A stretch of DNA of 64,000 nt from Pseudomonas fluorescens (lineage in GTDB: Bacteria; Pseudomonadota; Gammaproteobacteria; Pseudomonadales; Pseudomonadaceae). A program made the translations under genes and the position numbers. The stretch is taken from NCBI RefSeq assembly GCF_902497745.1, contig NZ_CABVHJ010000006.1, positions 310,001 to 374,000 on the forward strand, read 5' to 3'. Positions 1-9,394 of this stretch are shown one piece after another (the stretch's first letter is position 1; every line of letters begins with the position of its first letter). The notes below the pieces were generated by a model. That model worked only from the letters and a program-made list of their open reading frames with translations. It was not told the origin of the DNA and made no database searches.

Positions 1-1
1 C

Positions 2-1465
2 AAGTCGGTGTTGCACGCGATCATCATGACCGGCGCAATCCCGTTGTACCTGTGCCCGGAGCGCAATGAGCTGGGCATTATCGGGCCGATCCCGCTGAGT
101 GAATTCAGCCGCGAATCGATTCAGGCGAAGATCGATGCCAGCCCGCTGACCAAGGGCCGCGCACCGAAAGTCAAACTCGCCGTGGTCACCAACTCGACCT
201 ACGACGGCCTCTGCTACAACGCCGAGCTGATCAAGCAAAGCCTCGGCAACAGCGTCGAAGTGTTGCATTTCGATGAGGCCTGGTACGCCTACGCGGCGTT
301 TCATGAGTTCTTCGCCGGTCGCTACGGCATGGCCACCTCGCGCAGCGCAGACAGCCCGCTGGTGTTCACCACGCATTCCACGCACAAACTGCTCGCCGCG
401 TTCAGTCAGGCGTCGATGATTCATGTGCAGGACGGCGGTGCGCGGCAACTCGATCGCGACCGTTTCAATGAAGCGTTCATGATGCACATCTCGACTTCGC
501 CGCAGTACAGCATCATTGCCTCGCTGGACGTGGCATCGGCGATGATGGAAGGCCCGGCCGGGCGTTCGCTGTTGCAGGAAACTTTTGATGAGGCGCTGAG
601 CTTCCGCCGCGCGCTGGCCAATCTGCGCCAGCACATTGCCGCTGATGACTGGTGGTTTTCGATCTGGCAGCCGCCGGGTGTCGAGGGCATCGATCGCGTG
701 CAGACCGCAGACTGGTTATTGCAACCGGATGCCGAATGGCACGGTTTTGGCGAAGTCAGTGACGATTACGTCTTGCTCGACCCGATCAAGGTCACGCTGG
801 TGATGCCGGGGCTCAATGCCGGCGGTGCGCTGAGCGAGAAGGGCATTCCGGCGGCGGTCGTCAGCAAGTTTCTCTGGGAGCGCGGCCTGGTGGTGGAGAA
901 AACCGGGCTGTATTCATTCCTGGTGCTGTTCTCGATGGGCATCACCAAAGGCAAATGGAGCACGCTGCTCACCGAATTGCTCGAATTCAAACGCAGTTAC
1001 GACGCTAACGTGCGTCTGGAAACCTGTCTGCCGTGTGTGGCGCAAGAAGACGCCGCGCGTTATCGCGGCATGGGCCTGCGCGATTTGTGTGATCAGTTGC
1101 ACGCCTGTTATCGCAGTAACGCCACGGCCAAACACCTTAAACGCATGTACACCGTGCTCCCGGAAATCGCCATGAAGCCGGCTCACGCTTATGATCATCT
1201 GGTCCGTGGCGAAGTCGAGGCGGTGCCCATCGACGAGTTGGAGGGGCGCATAGCAGCGGTAATGCTGGTGCCGTATCCACCGGGCATTCCACTGATCATG
1301 CCCGGCGAACGCTTTACCGAGTCGACTCGCTCGATCATCGATTACCTGAAATTTGCCCGCACGTTCGATAGCAGCTTCCCCGGTTTTGTCGCGGATGTGC
1401 ATGGATTGCAGCACGAAGATGAAGGCAATGGACGGCAGTACACCGTCGATTGCGTCAAGGAATGA
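2..1465 (+). CDS. ldcA: Orn/Lys/Arg decarboxylase, class I (5'-truncated by window edge)
   Basis: PLP-dependent basic amino acid decarboxylase, most likely lysine decarboxylase LdcA of pseudomonads, forming cadaverine from lysine in the cytoplasm. The reading frame is open to the left edge, so the first visible GTG (position 8) is an internal Val. About 487 residues remain of a family usually near 750, so the N-terminal wing and the start of the PLP domain are missing. The Schiff-base lysine is visible in the context STHKLLAAFSQAS (Lys codon at 386-388). The C-terminal domain is complete, including the typical VPYPPGIPLIMPGE stretch near 1270. The stop overlaps a possible ATG of the next gene, suggesting co-transcription. 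Substrate choice between Lys, Arg and Orn cannot be settled from this fragment; the symbol is the best fit. Confidence 0.8.
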   Translation, partial: KSVLHAIIMTGAIPLYLCPERNELGIIGPIPLSEFSRESIQAKIDASPLTKGRAPKVKLAVVTNSTYDGLCYNAELIKQSLGNSVEVLHFDEAWYAYAAFHEFFAGRYGMATSRSADSPLVFTTHSTHKLLAAFSQASMIHVQDGGARQLDRDRFNEAFMMHISTSPQYSIIASLDVASAMMEGPAGRSLLQETFDEALSFRRALANLRQHIAADDWWFSIWQPPGVEGIDRVQTADWLLQPDAEWHGFGEVSDDYVLLDPIKVTLVMPGLNAGGALSEKGIPAAVVSKFLWERGLVVEKTGLYSFLVLFSMGITKGKWSTLLTELLEFKRSYDANVRLETCLPCVAQEDAARYRGMGLRDLCDQLHACYRSNATAKHLKRMYTVLPEIAMKPAHAYDHLVRGEVEAVPIDELEGRIAAVMLVPYPPGIPLIMPGERFTESTRSIIDYLKFARTFDSSFPGFVADVHGLQHEDEGNGRQYTVDCVKE

Positions 1466-1479
1466 GGACTTTTCCCAGT

Positions 1480-2094
1480 ATGCAACCGGTCATGAATCCG
1501 AAATACCCAGGGCTGTCGGTGCGTGTCGCCGATGAAGGCTTTGCGCCGTATATCTGGGGCAGCGACTTCAGCTTCGAAGTCGCGGCTTATGGAGCCGCCG
1601 TGATTGGCCAGCCCGTTGAGCAGTGGCGGGTCACTCCGATCGTGCCTTATCGCAAGTGCTACGGCATCGATCCGGAGGAGTTCAGCGCTTTTCACAATGC
1701 GCCCGACAGCGCGATTTTCATGGCGTATCTGGATGATGAGCCGGTCGGTCATCTGGTGATCAGCACCAACTGGAACGGCTTCGCGCATATCGATGAGCTG
1801 GCGGTGCATGCGCCGGCGCGCCGGCATGGTGTGGCCAAGGCGTTGCTGGATGTCGCGCAGTTCTGGAGCCGCAAGAAAAAGCTGCCGGGAATCATGCTCG
1901 AAACCCAGAACAACAACCTCGGCGCTTGTCGGTTGTATGAGCGTTGCGGCTACGTGATTGGTGGCGTGGACCAGTTGCGCTATCGCGGGATTGATCCGAA
2001 CACCGCCGAAGTGGCGCTGTTCTGGTATCGATTGTTCGATAACCCGCTGGAGAATCCTGTCAGCTCGCCAGCATCGCCTCGGCTTGTTCCGTGA
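1480..2094 (+). CDS. GNAT family N-acetyltransferase
   Basis: Acetyl-CoA-dependent acyltransferase of unknown substrate. The C-terminal half shows the GNAT fold: a strand and turn around HIDELAVHAPARRHGVAKAL, which includes the acetyl-CoA pyrophosphate-binding (R/Q)xxGxA loop (RRHGVA), followed by the LETQNNNLGACRLYERCGY motif typical of the last GNAT helix. I chose the ATG at 1480 (204 aa) because a GAGGA lies 11 bases upstream. In-frame ATGs also exist at 1462 (overlapping the decarboxylase stop) and 1492. It probably forms an operon with the decarboxylase, so a role in polyamine or amino-acid metabolism is possible but only inferred from position. Its 3' end overlaps the convergent lysR gene by 35 bp. 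Confidence 0.82.
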   Translation: MQPVMNPKYPGLSVRVADEGFAPYIWGSDFSFEVAAYGAAVIGQPVEQWRVTPIVPYRKCYGIDPEEFSAFHNAPDSAIFMAYLDDEPVGHLVISTNWNGFAHIDELAVHAPARRHGVAKALLDVAQFWSRKKKLPGIMLETQNNNLGACRLYERCGYVIGGVDQLRYRGIDPNTAEVALFWYRLFDNPLENPVSSPASPRLVP

Positions 2095-2953
2095 TGATCG
2101 CCAGTAGAGTCTGAATGGCCAACGCCGGCGCGGTGTGCTTGAAGGTCAGTGCGTAGAGGCTGATCGGCACGGCCGGCGACAGCGGGCAGACGTCCAGCCC
2201 GGCCGAACGCGCGCCCAGTGCGGTGAACGGATCGACAATGGCCAGACCTTCGCCGGCTTCGACCATGCTGCGCATCATCTGATGGGTTTGTACGCGGGTC
2301 TGGATGCTCGGCGCCGGACGCAGTGCCTGGAGCTTGTTTTCCAGCGCCGGGCTCAACGGGTCCTGGCCTTCGAGGCCGACCATCGCCTGGCCAGCGAGAT
2401 CCTGCAGGGAAATGTATTTCTGTTTCGGTTGCAGCCAGCCGTGAGGCGCAAGCAGTTGCAGCTTGCCCTGGGCCAGTGGCCGGCAATCAATGTCGGGATG
2501 TTCGGGATCGTGCAGGCTCAAGCCCAGATCACTTTCGCGCAACAGCAGGCTGCGGACGATATCGCGGGTCGGCGCGCTGAGCAGGCTGCACGGTGCATCC
2601 GGCAGACGTCGGCGCAGGGCGGAGAGACTTTGGGGGAGTAATTGCTGCGCAAGCGGCGGGGTGCCAATGATGCGCAAGGGCGGGGCGAGGTATTGCTTGA
2701 GGCTGCTGGCCAGGCGCTGCACCGGCTCCAGCGCTTCATAGACATGGGCGATTTCGACTTGCAACGCCCGCGCTTCGGGCGTCGATTGCAGGCGCCCGCG
2801 CACGCTGGCGAACAGCATGAACCCCAACTGACTCTCGGCTTCGCGCAAACGCTCTTCGACCTCGGCCACCGGCAACTGCAGCCATTCGGCGGCAGTGCCC
2901 AGGTGACCGGTCTGCAAGAGCGCCTGAATCACTTCGATATGACGTAAACGCAT
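2060..2953 (-). CDS. LysR family transcriptional regulator
   Basis: A 297-aa LysR-type regulator. The first 60 residues form the winged helix-turn-helix (MRLRHIEVIQALLQTGHLGTAAEWLQLP..., then the LFxxxRGRLQSTPEA wing). The rest is a periplasmic-binding-protein-like effector domain. The HTH is slightly atypical: where most LysR proteins have the S-xS-AA-xL-x-xSQ-xS-x-xI pattern, this one has LGTAAEWLQLPVAEVEERL. It converges on the GNAT gene and their 3' ends overlap by 35 bp. The adjacent upstream gene on the same strand is a small hypothetical, so no regulated target can be named. The start is an ATG at 2953 preceded by short non-coding sequence. Confidence 0.85.
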   Translation of the reverse strand: MRLRHIEVIQALLQTGHLGTAAEWLQLPVAEVEERLREAESQLGFMLFASVRGRLQSTPEARALQVEIAHVYEALEPVQRLASSLKQYLAPPLRIIGTPPLAQQLLPQSLSALRRRLPDAPCSLLSAPTRDIVRSLLLRESDLGLSLHDPEHPDIDCRPLAQGKLQLLAPHGWLQPKQKYISLQDLAGQAMVGLEGQDPLSPALENKLQALRPAPSIQTRVQTHQMMRSMVEAGEGLAIVDPFTALGARSAGLDVCPLSPAVPISLYALTFKHTAPALAIQTLLAIITEQAEAMLAS

Positions 2954-3038
2954 GCGTGAAGTCCATGTTCAGCAGGTGGGGTCAGTGGCTGAATCCTACC
3001 CCAAGTCTGCGCATATGACTTCTGCTCATAACGGCCAG

Positions 3039-3269
3039 TTATGAAGCGACGGTTGGCTCGGGCTCGCGGATCAGGGTGATGCCTGACTGAACCAGGAGAA
3101 ACTCGCTCTCACTGACCTTGTTGACGCGATCGCCAATAGCCAGTTTGTAAATCGGCTCCGAGCCAGTGGAACCGTCTGCCGACGGGTTGGATTCCTGGAA
3201 CTCATGCACGGAATAAACGCGGCCTTCCGCATCTCTTGCATGGAACTGACCGACGAGTACTGCTGCCAT
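3039..3269 (-). CDS. Small conserved hypothetical protein
   Basis: A 76-aa soluble protein of unknown function; I do not recognise a named family. It reads as a compact beta-rich domain: MAAVLVGQFHARDAEGRVYSV, then a Ser/Pro-rich turn, a YKLAIGDRVNKVSESEFLLV segment and a TLIREPEP tail. This layout resembles small proteins that recur in Pseudomonas genomes. The ATG at 3269 is supported by an AGAGG ten bases upstream on the minus strand. It stands alone between the lysR gene and a divergent FMN reductase. No signal peptide, membrane segment or cysteine is present. Confidence 0.65.
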   Translation of the reverse strand: MAAVLVGQFHARDAEGRVYSVHEFQESNPSADGSTGSEPIYKLAIGDRVNKVSESEFLLVQSGITLIREPEPTVAS

Positions 3270-3452
3270 CTGCTTAGAACCTCTGGAGATAAAACGCTTG
3301 ATTTGCGGCTTGGTAGACCGCCATCAAGGCCTGTAAGTTTTCCTACAGGAAAAAAATATTCAGCACGCGCGAATTTCCCTCGGGTGCTGGTGGAATCGTC
3401 ACCGGATCATCTATAACTACAGGCTCCTTCCACGAACAATCGAGAGTCTTCC

Positions 3453-4010
3453 ATGAGCAATGTCTACAACGTCGCTGTAGTAGTGGGTAGCCTGCGCAAA
3501 GCATCGATCAATCGCAAGGTCGCCCTGGCGCTGGCGGAGCTGGCCCCGGCGAACCTCAAGCTGGAAATTGTCGAAATTGGCGACTTGCCGCTTTACAACG
3601 AAGACATCGACGGCGATTCACCGCCGGCAGCCTACAGCACTTTCCGGGAAAAAGTGGGTTCTTCCGACGCGGTGCTGTTTGTTACGCCCGAGTACAACCG
3701 TTCGGTCCCGGCGCCGTTGAAGAATGCCATTGACGTTGGTTCGCGGCCTTATGGCAAGGCTGTCTGGAGTGGCAAGCCGGGGGCGGTGATCAGTGTTTCG
3801 CCCGGTGCAATCGGTGGTTTCGGCGCGAATCAGCATCTGCGCCAGTCGTTCGTGTTTCTCAATGTGCCGTGCATGCAGCAGCCGGAAGCGTACTTGGGCG
3901 GGGCGGGTTCAGCGTTTGATGAGGCGGGCAAGTTGAGCGAATCGGTGAAACCTTTTCTGCAGAGTTTTATCAATGCGTACGGACAATTCGTAGAGCAACA
4001 CAAGAAGTAA
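3453..4010 (+). CDS. NADPH-dependent FMN reductase (ChrR/YieF-like)
   Basis: A 185-aa flavodoxin-fold quinone/chromate reductase-type protein that transfers electrons from NAD(P)H through FMN. The FMN phosphate-binding loop is GSLRKASINRK (residues 12-22), and the second flavin-contact motif is TPEYNRSVPAPLKNAID (from residue 78), both diagnostic of this family. Length is normal (about 185-190 aa). It is a single-gene unit: the upstream gene is divergent, and downstream lies a REP hairpin that could act as a transcript end. The likely role is two-electron reduction of quinones and oxidised compounds, protecting against redox stress. Chromate as physiological substrate is not implied by the sequence. 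Confidence 0.88.
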   Translation: MSNVYNVAVVVGSLRKASINRKVALALAELAPANLKLEIVEIGDLPLYNEDIDGDSPPAAYSTFREKVGSSDAVLFVTPEYNRSVPAPLKNAIDVGSRPYGKAVWSGKPGAVISVSPGAIGGFGANQHLRQSFVFLNVPCMQQPEAYLGGAGSAFDEAGKLSESVKPFLQSFINAYGQFVEQHKK

Positions 4011-4023
4011 CTTCACCGAATCC

Positions 4024-4117
4024 CCTGTGGGAGCGAGCCTGCTCGCGAAGGCGTCGTCAGCCGTTGCATTTTTGGCGACTGACACTGCGCCTTCGCGAGC
4101 AGGCTCGCTCCCACAGG
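4024..4117. repeat. Inverted REP pair (REPIN-like), GTGGGAGCGAGC family
   Basis: Two 30-base arms in inverted orientation, CCTGTGGGAGCGAGCCTGCT... and its exact complement, separated by about 34 bases. It lies between the FMN reductase and arsB. This is the REP doublet type common in P. fluorescens-group intergenic regions. It may stabilise or end the upstream transcript. Confidence 0.85.
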
Positions 4118-4179
4118 TTTATCTGTTCGGCTTGGCATTAGTCGTGTTCTTTTTACCCAATTATTGAAGGCTGTTGCGG

Positions 4180-5463
4180 ATGCTCGCTGCGTCGCTGATT
4201 TTCCTGCTGACCATTACCCTTGTCATCTGGCAACCCAAAGGCCTCGGCGTCGGCTGGAGTGCGACGCTTGGTGCCGTGCTGGCGCTGATCTTCGGCGTCG
4301 TTCACCTCAGCGATATCCCGTTGGTCTGGCAGATCATCTGGAATGCCACCGGCACCTTCGTCGCGCTGATCATCATCAGTCTGTTGCTCGACGAAGCCGG
4401 CTTCTTCAACTGGGCCGCGCTGCATGTGGCGCGCTGGGGACGCGGCAGTGGACGCAAGCTGTTTGCCTTCATGGTGCTGCTCGGCGCGCTGGTGTCGGCG
4501 TTGTTCGCCAATGACGGTGCGGCGCTGATTCTCACGCCGATCGTGATTTCGATGTTGCTGGCGCTGCGCTTTTCCCCGGCGGCAACCTTGGCCTTCGTGA
4601 TGGGCGCGGGATTTATCGCAGATACCGCGAGCCTGCCGCTGGTGGTGTCGAACCTGGTCAACATCGTTTCGGCGGACTTCTTTCACATCGGTTTCAACCG
4701 CTATGCAGCGGTGATGGTGCCGGTGAACTTCGTCAGCGTGGCGGCGACGCTGGGCATGTTGCTGTGGTTTTTCCGCCGCGACATTCCATCGACGTATGAC
4801 CCTGAGCAACTCGAACATCCCGACACCGCGATTCACGATAAAGCCACGTTCTACGCCGGTTGGGCGGTGTTGGTGATTCTGCTGATCGGTTGCTTCGCGC
4901 TGGAGCCGCTGGGCATTCCGATCAGTGCGATATCCGCTGTGTGCGCCGCGTTGCTGTTGGGTATCGCCGCTCGCGGCCACAAGATTTCCACGCGCAAGGT
5001 GATGAAAGAAGCGCCGTGGCAGATCGTGATTTTCTCGCTGGGCATGTATCTGGTGGTGTATGGCCTGCGCAATGCCGGGCTGACCGGGTATCTGGCCGGT
5101 TGGCTGGATGTCTTCGCAAGTCATGGTGTGTGGGGCGCGGCAATGGGCACCGGGGTGCTGACCGCGTTGCTGTCGTCGGTCATGAATAACCTGCCGACGG
5201 TGCTGATTGGCTTGCTGTCGATCGATGCCAGTCAGGCGAGCGGGGTGGTCAAGGAAGCGATGATCTATGCCAACGTGATTGGCAGTGACCTGGGACCGAA
5301 GATTACCCCGATTGGCAGTCTGGCGACGCTGTTGTGGCTGCATGTGCTGGAACGCAAGGGCATTCACATTGGCTGGGGGTATTACTTCCGGGTCGGGATT
5401 GTGTTGACGGTGCCGGTGTTGTTGGTGACGTTGGCGGCTTTGGCTTTGCGTTTATCCCTTTAA
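4180..5463 (+). CDS. arsB: Arsenite efflux pump ArsB
   Basis: Inner-membrane arsenite/antimonite carrier of the ArsB family. The N-terminal segment [26 protein letters not shown], the [18 protein letters not shown] block and the [24 protein letters not shown] block are hallmarks of ArsB, and the protein is predicted to span the membrane about 12 times. The ATG at 4180 (427 aa, the usual length) sits nine bases after GAAGG; an in-frame TTG at 4174 is too close to that site. No arsR, arsC or arsH is nearby: the gene is flanked by REP hairpins and unrelated genes, so this is an orphan pump, either constitutive or regulated in trans. Function by homology is strong; arsenic resistance in the host is inferred. 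Confidence 0.92.
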   Translation: MLAASLIFLLTITLVIWQPKGLGVGWSATLGAVLALIFGVVHLSDIPLVWQIIWNATGTFVALIIISLLLDEAGFFNWAALHVARWGRGSGRKLFAFMVLLGALVSALFANDGAALILTPIVISMLLALRFSPAATLAFVMGAGFIADTASLPLVVSNLVNIVSADFFHIGFNRYAAVMVPVNFVSVAATLGMLLWFFRRDIPSTYDPEQLEHPDTAIHDKATFYAGWAVLVILLIGCFALEPLGIPISAISAVCAALLLGIAARGHKISTRKVMKEAPWQIVIFSLGMYLVVYGLRNAGLTGYLAGWLDVFASHGVWGAAMGTGVLTALLSSVMNNLPTVLIGLLSIDASQASGVVKEAMIYANVIGSDLGPKITPIGSLATLLWLHVLERKGIHIGWGYYFRVGIVLTVPVLLVTLAALALRLSL

Positions 5464-5475
5464 ACCGAGTCGCCC

Positions 5476-5544
5476 CCTTCGCGAGCAAGCTCGCTCCCAC
5501 ATTAGAATGCATTCCAAATGTGGGAGCGAGCTTGCTCGCGAAGG
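5476..5544. repeat. Inverted REP pair, opposite orientation to the one at 4024
   Basis: Arms of about 27 bases (CCTTCGCGAGCAAGCTCGCT... and its complement ...GAGCTTGCTCGCGAAGG) around a short AT-rich loop. It begins about 13 bases after the arsB stop and ends about 23 bases before the convergent DUF1853 stop. It belongs to the same family as the repeat upstream of arsB and could serve as a bidirectional transcript end. Confidence 0.85.
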
Positions 5545-5567
5545 CGTCATATCAAACACCAACAAAC

Positions 5568-6518
5568 TCAGGCCTGGCCCGGGACATTCGGCCAAAGGTC
5601 CGACACCAGAAACAACCGCTCAGCCTCTTCCCATTCCCCTCGCGCATTCTCGGTCAGGCGCACCAGCAACTGCGCCGGGGCCAGCGGTTCAAGATCTTCC
5701 AGCCAGATCCGTAAATGCTCCAAAGTCCAGGTCTGATCCGCCGGATAATGCGCCGGCGCCAGCCAGGCATGGCGGGGCAGGGGTTGCCAGCGTCCGGCCG
5801 GGCGTTGCGCGACAAACGCCGGCCAATCCTTCTGATGCAACCAACTGCCGCGCAAATGCTGCGGATGCGCACCGTTCGGTGATTCCGCCTGCCCGGGCCA
5901 CGGATACAACAAATAACCACCGAGCCACAGCTGCGCGCTGAACACCTCGATATCCAGCGCCGCCAGCACTTCGCGGCTTTCCGGGCGCGCCGAGATTGGC
6001 AACTGATGTTCGGCCAGGTGCGCCAGTTTGCGATCCAGCCGATCATGACAACCCGGTCCCAGCCACTGCGCCGGGTCACGGCCGTCGCCATTTTGCGGGC
6101 CGAGATAAAGCTTGATCGCCAGTTCCAGGTGATGCACGCCATCGCGGTCGCGCAACAACATATCCAGTTCACCGAGGGTGTGGCCCTCGCGGCGGATCGG
6201 CAGGTTGGCCGCGATCAGCTCAATGCCCGGCGCATGCTCCACGGCAAACTGCCACAGCCGTTCGTAATACAGGCCTAGACGTCGCGTGCGTGCCTGCGAC
6301 AACCAATGCAGCAAGCCATAGCTGTCGCGGTCGAGTTGACGCAGCCAGTGTTCCAGTCGCTCGGGATCGTGCACCCAATCGCTGCCCGCCAGCGGATGGC
6401 GCTGCGGCCACGGCGTGGTGGCGAGCATCGGCGGGGCGAGGATCACCCACGCCAGATCGCGCACTTCCGGGTGGCGTAATTGGTGGGGCAACTGCAGCAA
6501 GTCAGGAAATAGGATCAT
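5568..6518 (-). CDS. DUF1853 family protein
   Basis: A 316-aa cytoplasmic protein of the DUF1853 family, function unknown. Recognisable features are the N-terminal [19 protein letters not shown] segment, the central [16 protein letters not shown] stretch, and the [25 protein letters not shown] block. The last resembles the core of PD-(D/E)xK nuclease-like folds (E-x-D ... E-x-K), so a nuclease-like ancestry is possible but not shown. It is transcribed divergently from nadK with a 115-bp gap. Length is normal for the family. Confidence 0.78.
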   Translation of the reverse strand: MILFPDLLQLPHQLRHPEVRDLAWVILAPPMLATTPWPQRHPLAGSDWVHDPERLEHWLRQLDRDSYGLLHWLSQARTRRLGLYYERLWQFAVEHAPGIELIAANLPIRREGHTLGELDMLLRDRDGVHHLELAIKLYLGPQNGDGRDPAQWLGPGCHDRLDRKLAHLAEHQLPISARPESREVLAALDIEVFSAQLWLGGYLLYPWPGQAESPNGAHPQHLRGSWLHQKDWPAFVAQRPAGRWQPLPRHAWLAPAHYPADQTWTLEHLRIWLEDLEPLAPAQLLVRLTENARGEWEEAERLFLVSDLWPNVPGQA

Positions 6519-6633
6519 CTTGCGAGCATAGCCGTAAACACGAGCGCACCCTTGAGGCTGAAAGGATTTTGTCTAACCGGCGCTTTCGCCCATAATCGGG
6601 TTTTTCGCGTTTTCGATTGTCCGCAGAGGTCTC

Positions 6634-7524
6634 ATGGAGCAATTTCGTAATATCGGCATCATCGGTCGCCTGGGCAGTTCCCAGGTGCTGGATACCGTCC
6701 GCCGACTGAAACGGTTTCTGCTCGATCGTCACCTGCATGTGATCCTCGAAGACACCATCGCTGAAGTGCTGCCGGGCCACGGCCTGCAAACCTCGTCGCG
6801 CAAGATGCTCGGCGAAGTCTGCGACATGGTCATTGTCGTCGGCGGTGACGGCAGCCTGCTCGGCGCCGCGCGAGCGCTGGCCAAACACAATATTCCGGTG
6901 CTCGGTATCAACCGTGGCAGCCTCGGGTTCCTCACCGATATTCGCCCGGACGAGCTGGAAGTCGAAGTCGCCAAGGTGCTCGACGGCCACTATCTGGTGG
7001 AAAACCGCTTCCTGCTGCAAGCCGAAGTGCGCCGGCATGCCGAGGCCATCGGCCAGGGCGATGCGCTCAACGACGTGGTGCTGCACCCCGGCAAATCGAC
7101 GCGGATGATCGAGTTCGAGCTGTACATCGACGGCCAGTTCGTCTGCAGCCAGAAGGCCGACGGCCTGATCGTCGCGACGCCGACCGGTTCCACCGCGTAC
7201 GCGCTGTCCGCCGGCGGGCCGATCATGCATCCCAAGCTCGATGCCATTGTGATCGTGCCGATGTACCCCCATATGTTGTCCAGTAGACCTATTGTGGTCG
7301 ATGGCAATAGTGAGCTGAAAATCGTCGTGTCGAAAAACATGCAGATTTACCCGCAAGTCTCCTGCGACGGGCAGAACCATTTCACCTGCGCGCCGGGCGA
7401 CACCATCACCGTCAGCAAAAAAGCGCAGAAGCTGCGGCTGATTCACCCGCTCGATCACAACTACTACGAAGTCTGCCGCACCAAGCTCGGCTGGGGCAGC
7501 AAGCTGGGCGGTGGAGGCGACTGA
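6634..7524 (+). CDS. nadK: NAD kinase
   Basis: Phosphorylates NAD to NADP in the cytoplasm; an essential step of cofactor metabolism. The 296-aa protein carries the GGDG nucleotide-binding motif (residues 70-73, with catalytic Asp72), the NRGSLGFLTDI motif (from residue 93) and the TPTGSTAYALSAGGPI block near the middle, all diagnostic of NadK. The first gene of a compact run: its TGA overlaps the next ATG by one base (TGATG), which suggests translational coupling with the metallophosphoesterase. Confidence 0.96.
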   Translation: MEQFRNIGIIGRLGSSQVLDTVRRLKRFLLDRHLHVILEDTIAEVLPGHGLQTSSRKMLGEVCDMVIVVGGDGSLLGAARALAKHNIPVLGINRGSLGFLTDIRPDELEVEVAKVLDGHYLVENRFLLQAEVRRHAEAIGQGDALNDVVLHPGKSTRMIEFELYIDGQFVCSQKADGLIVATPTGSTAYALSAGGPIMHPKLDAIVIVPMYPHMLSSRPIVVDGNSELKIVVSKNMQIYPQVSCDGQNHFTCAPGDTITVSKKAQKLRLIHPLDHNYYEVCRTKLGWGSKLGGGGD

Positions 7525-8495
7525 TGCTCGATCCCGCGCGCAGTTATGACCTGATTGGTGACGTGCACGGATGCGCCCTGACCCTCGAACACTTGCTTGA
7601 CCGCCTCGGTTATCACAAGCAGGGCGGGGTCTGGCGGCATCCATCGCGCATGGCCGTGTTCGTCGGCGACATCATCGACCGAGGCCCGCGCATTCGCGAG
7701 GCGCTGCACATCGTTCACGACATGGTCGAGGCCGGTCAGGCCTTGTGCATCATGGGCAACCACGAATTCAACGCGCTGGGCTGGAGCACGCCGGCGCTAC
7801 CGGGCAGCGGCAAGCAGTTCGTCCGCGAACACACGCCGCGCCACGCGCGTCTGCTGCACGAAACCCTGACCCAGTTCGAAGACCATCCCGGCGACTGGCA
7901 TGATTTCCAGCGCTGGTTCTATGAACTGCCGTTGTTTGTCGACGCCGGGCGTTTCCGCGTCGTCCACGCCTGCTGGGATGCTGGCCTGATCGAACCGTTG
8001 CGCGCGCTGTTCCCCAACGGTTGCATCGACGAACACTTCCTGCAGGCCTCGGCGGTTCCGGACAGTTTCGCCTGTACCGTGTTCGACCGCCTGCTGCGCG
8101 GCACCGACATGCGCCTGCCGGATGGCCTGACCATGACCAGTGGCGACGGTCTGGTGCGTTCTTTCTTCCGCACCAAGTTCTGGGAAGACGACCCGAAAAC
8201 CTACGGCGATATCGTCTTCCAGCCTGATGCTCTGCCGGAACCCGTGGCGCAAAAGCCGCTCACGTCCAGCGAAAAAAACAACCTGCTGCGCTACGGCGTC
8301 GACGAGCCGTTGCTGTTCGTCGGCCACTACTGGCGCAGCGGCAAACCGGCGCCGATCCGCCCGAACCTCGCGTGTCTGGATTACAGCGCGGTGCTCTACG
8401 GCAAACTGGTCGCCTATCGTCTGGATCAGGAAACGCGTCTGGATCCGCATAAATTTGTCTGGGTCGATGTCGAGCGGCCGGAGGTGCTGCAATGA
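7524..8495 (+). CDS. Metallophosphoesterase (calcineurin-like)
   Basis: A 323-aa dinuclear-metal phosphoesterase. The metal-binding motifs are in the usual order: GDVHG (residues 12-16), GDIIDRG (48-54) and GNHE (78-81), followed later by VGHYW, which supplies the C-terminal histidine. This pattern is close to bacterial PrpE/ApaH-like and Ser/Thr-phosphatase-like enzymes; the real substrate is unknown. It is coupled to nadK upstream (one-base overlap) and to the rhomboid gene downstream (four-base ATGA overlap), so the three are very probably one transcript. A link to nucleotide metabolism is possible from context only. Confidence 0.88.
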   Translation: MLDPARSYDLIGDVHGCALTLEHLLDRLGYHKQGGVWRHPSRMAVFVGDIIDRGPRIREALHIVHDMVEAGQALCIMGNHEFNALGWSTPALPGSGKQFVREHTPRHARLLHETLTQFEDHPGDWHDFQRWFYELPLFVDAGRFRVVHACWDAGLIEPLRALFPNGCIDEHFLQASAVPDSFACTVFDRLLRGTDMRLPDGLTMTSGDGLVRSFFRTKFWEDDPKTYGDIVFQPDALPEPVAQKPLTSSEKNNLLRYGVDEPLLFVGHYWRSGKPAPIRPNLACLDYSAVLYGKLVAYRLDQETRLDPHKFVWVDVERPEVLQ

Positions 8496-9361
8496 GTGCG
8501 GTAGCGGTATTGCGTCTGCCGTTGGCGGTGGACTTGAGCGGTTTCGTCAAACTGCTGCAACGCATGCAGGTGCCGCATCGCGTCAGCGAGGAAGCGGGCG
8601 AGCAAGTGTTGTGGGCGCCGGCGGAAATCAGTGAAGACGTGCGCTCGCTGTACGAGCGCTTCCCGGCCGGCGATCCCGATCAGCAAATGGACATCCCCAT
8701 CGCGCCGACTTTCAAGCGCCCGAGTTTCGCCGAGCAATTGAAATACGCCAAGGCCACCGGGTTCATCCTGTTGTTATGCCTGATTGTTGGCGGGCTGACG
8801 TACCTCGGTGAGAACCTGCAAACCCTGCGCTGGCTGACTTTCCTCGATTTTCAGGTAGTCGGCGAATACATCCATTTCACGCCGCTGGCTGACAGTCTGG
8901 CAGCGGGGCAGTGGTGGCGACTGGTTACGCCGATGCTGATCCACTTCGGCATCCTCCACCTGGCCATGAACGGCATGTGGTACTGGGAGCTGGGGCGGCG
9001 CATCGAGTCGCGTCAAGGCAGCATCAACCTGATCGGCCTCACGCTGTTGTTCAGCCTCGTTTCCAACTACGCGCAATTTGCATGGAGCGGCGCGACCTTG
9101 TTCGGCGGGTTGTCCGGCGTACTCTACGGATTGCTCGGGCATTGCTGGATCTTCCAGCTGCTGTCGCCGAACCCGGCCTATCGTCTGCCGCGTGGTGTAC
9201 TGGCAATGATGCTGATCTGGTTGCTGGTGTGCATGTCCGGACTGATCTCGGTGATCGGTTTCGGCGAAATCGCCAACGCCGCCCACGTCGGCGGGTTACT
9301 CATCGGATGCTTCACCGGTTTGTTGGGTGGTTTGTATAACCGCCGTAAACTGGCCGCCTAA
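8492..9361 (+). CDS. Rhomboid family intramembrane serine protease
   Basis: A 289-aa membrane protease cleaving transmembrane substrates. A cytoplasmic N-terminal region of about 85 residues precedes six predicted membrane segments. The catalytic serine is Ser208 in the GLSG motif (GGLSGVLYG), and the catalytic histidine is His265 in NAAHVGG. HLAMNGMWYWELG (His156, Asn160) is the oxyanion-side motif. The serine-histidine dyad is intact, so the enzyme should be active. The start overlaps the preceding stop by four bases. Substrates are unknown. Confidence 0.92.
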   Translation: MSAVAVLRLPLAVDLSGFVKLLQRMQVPHRVSEEAGEQVLWAPAEISEDVRSLYERFPAGDPDQQMDIPIAPTFKRPSFAEQLKYAKATGFILLLCLIVGGLTYLGENLQTLRWLTFLDFQVVGEYIHFTPLADSLAAGQWWRLVTPMLIHFGILHLAMNGMWYWELGRRIESRQGSINLIGLTLLFSLVSNYAQFAWSGATLFGGLSGVLYGLLGHCWIFQLLSPNPAYRLPRGVLAMMLIWLLVCMSGLISVIGFGEIANAAHVGGLLIGCFTGLLGGLYNRRKLAA

Positions 9362-9394
9362 AATTTTCAGTGAATAAAGAGCACGGAGACCCTG

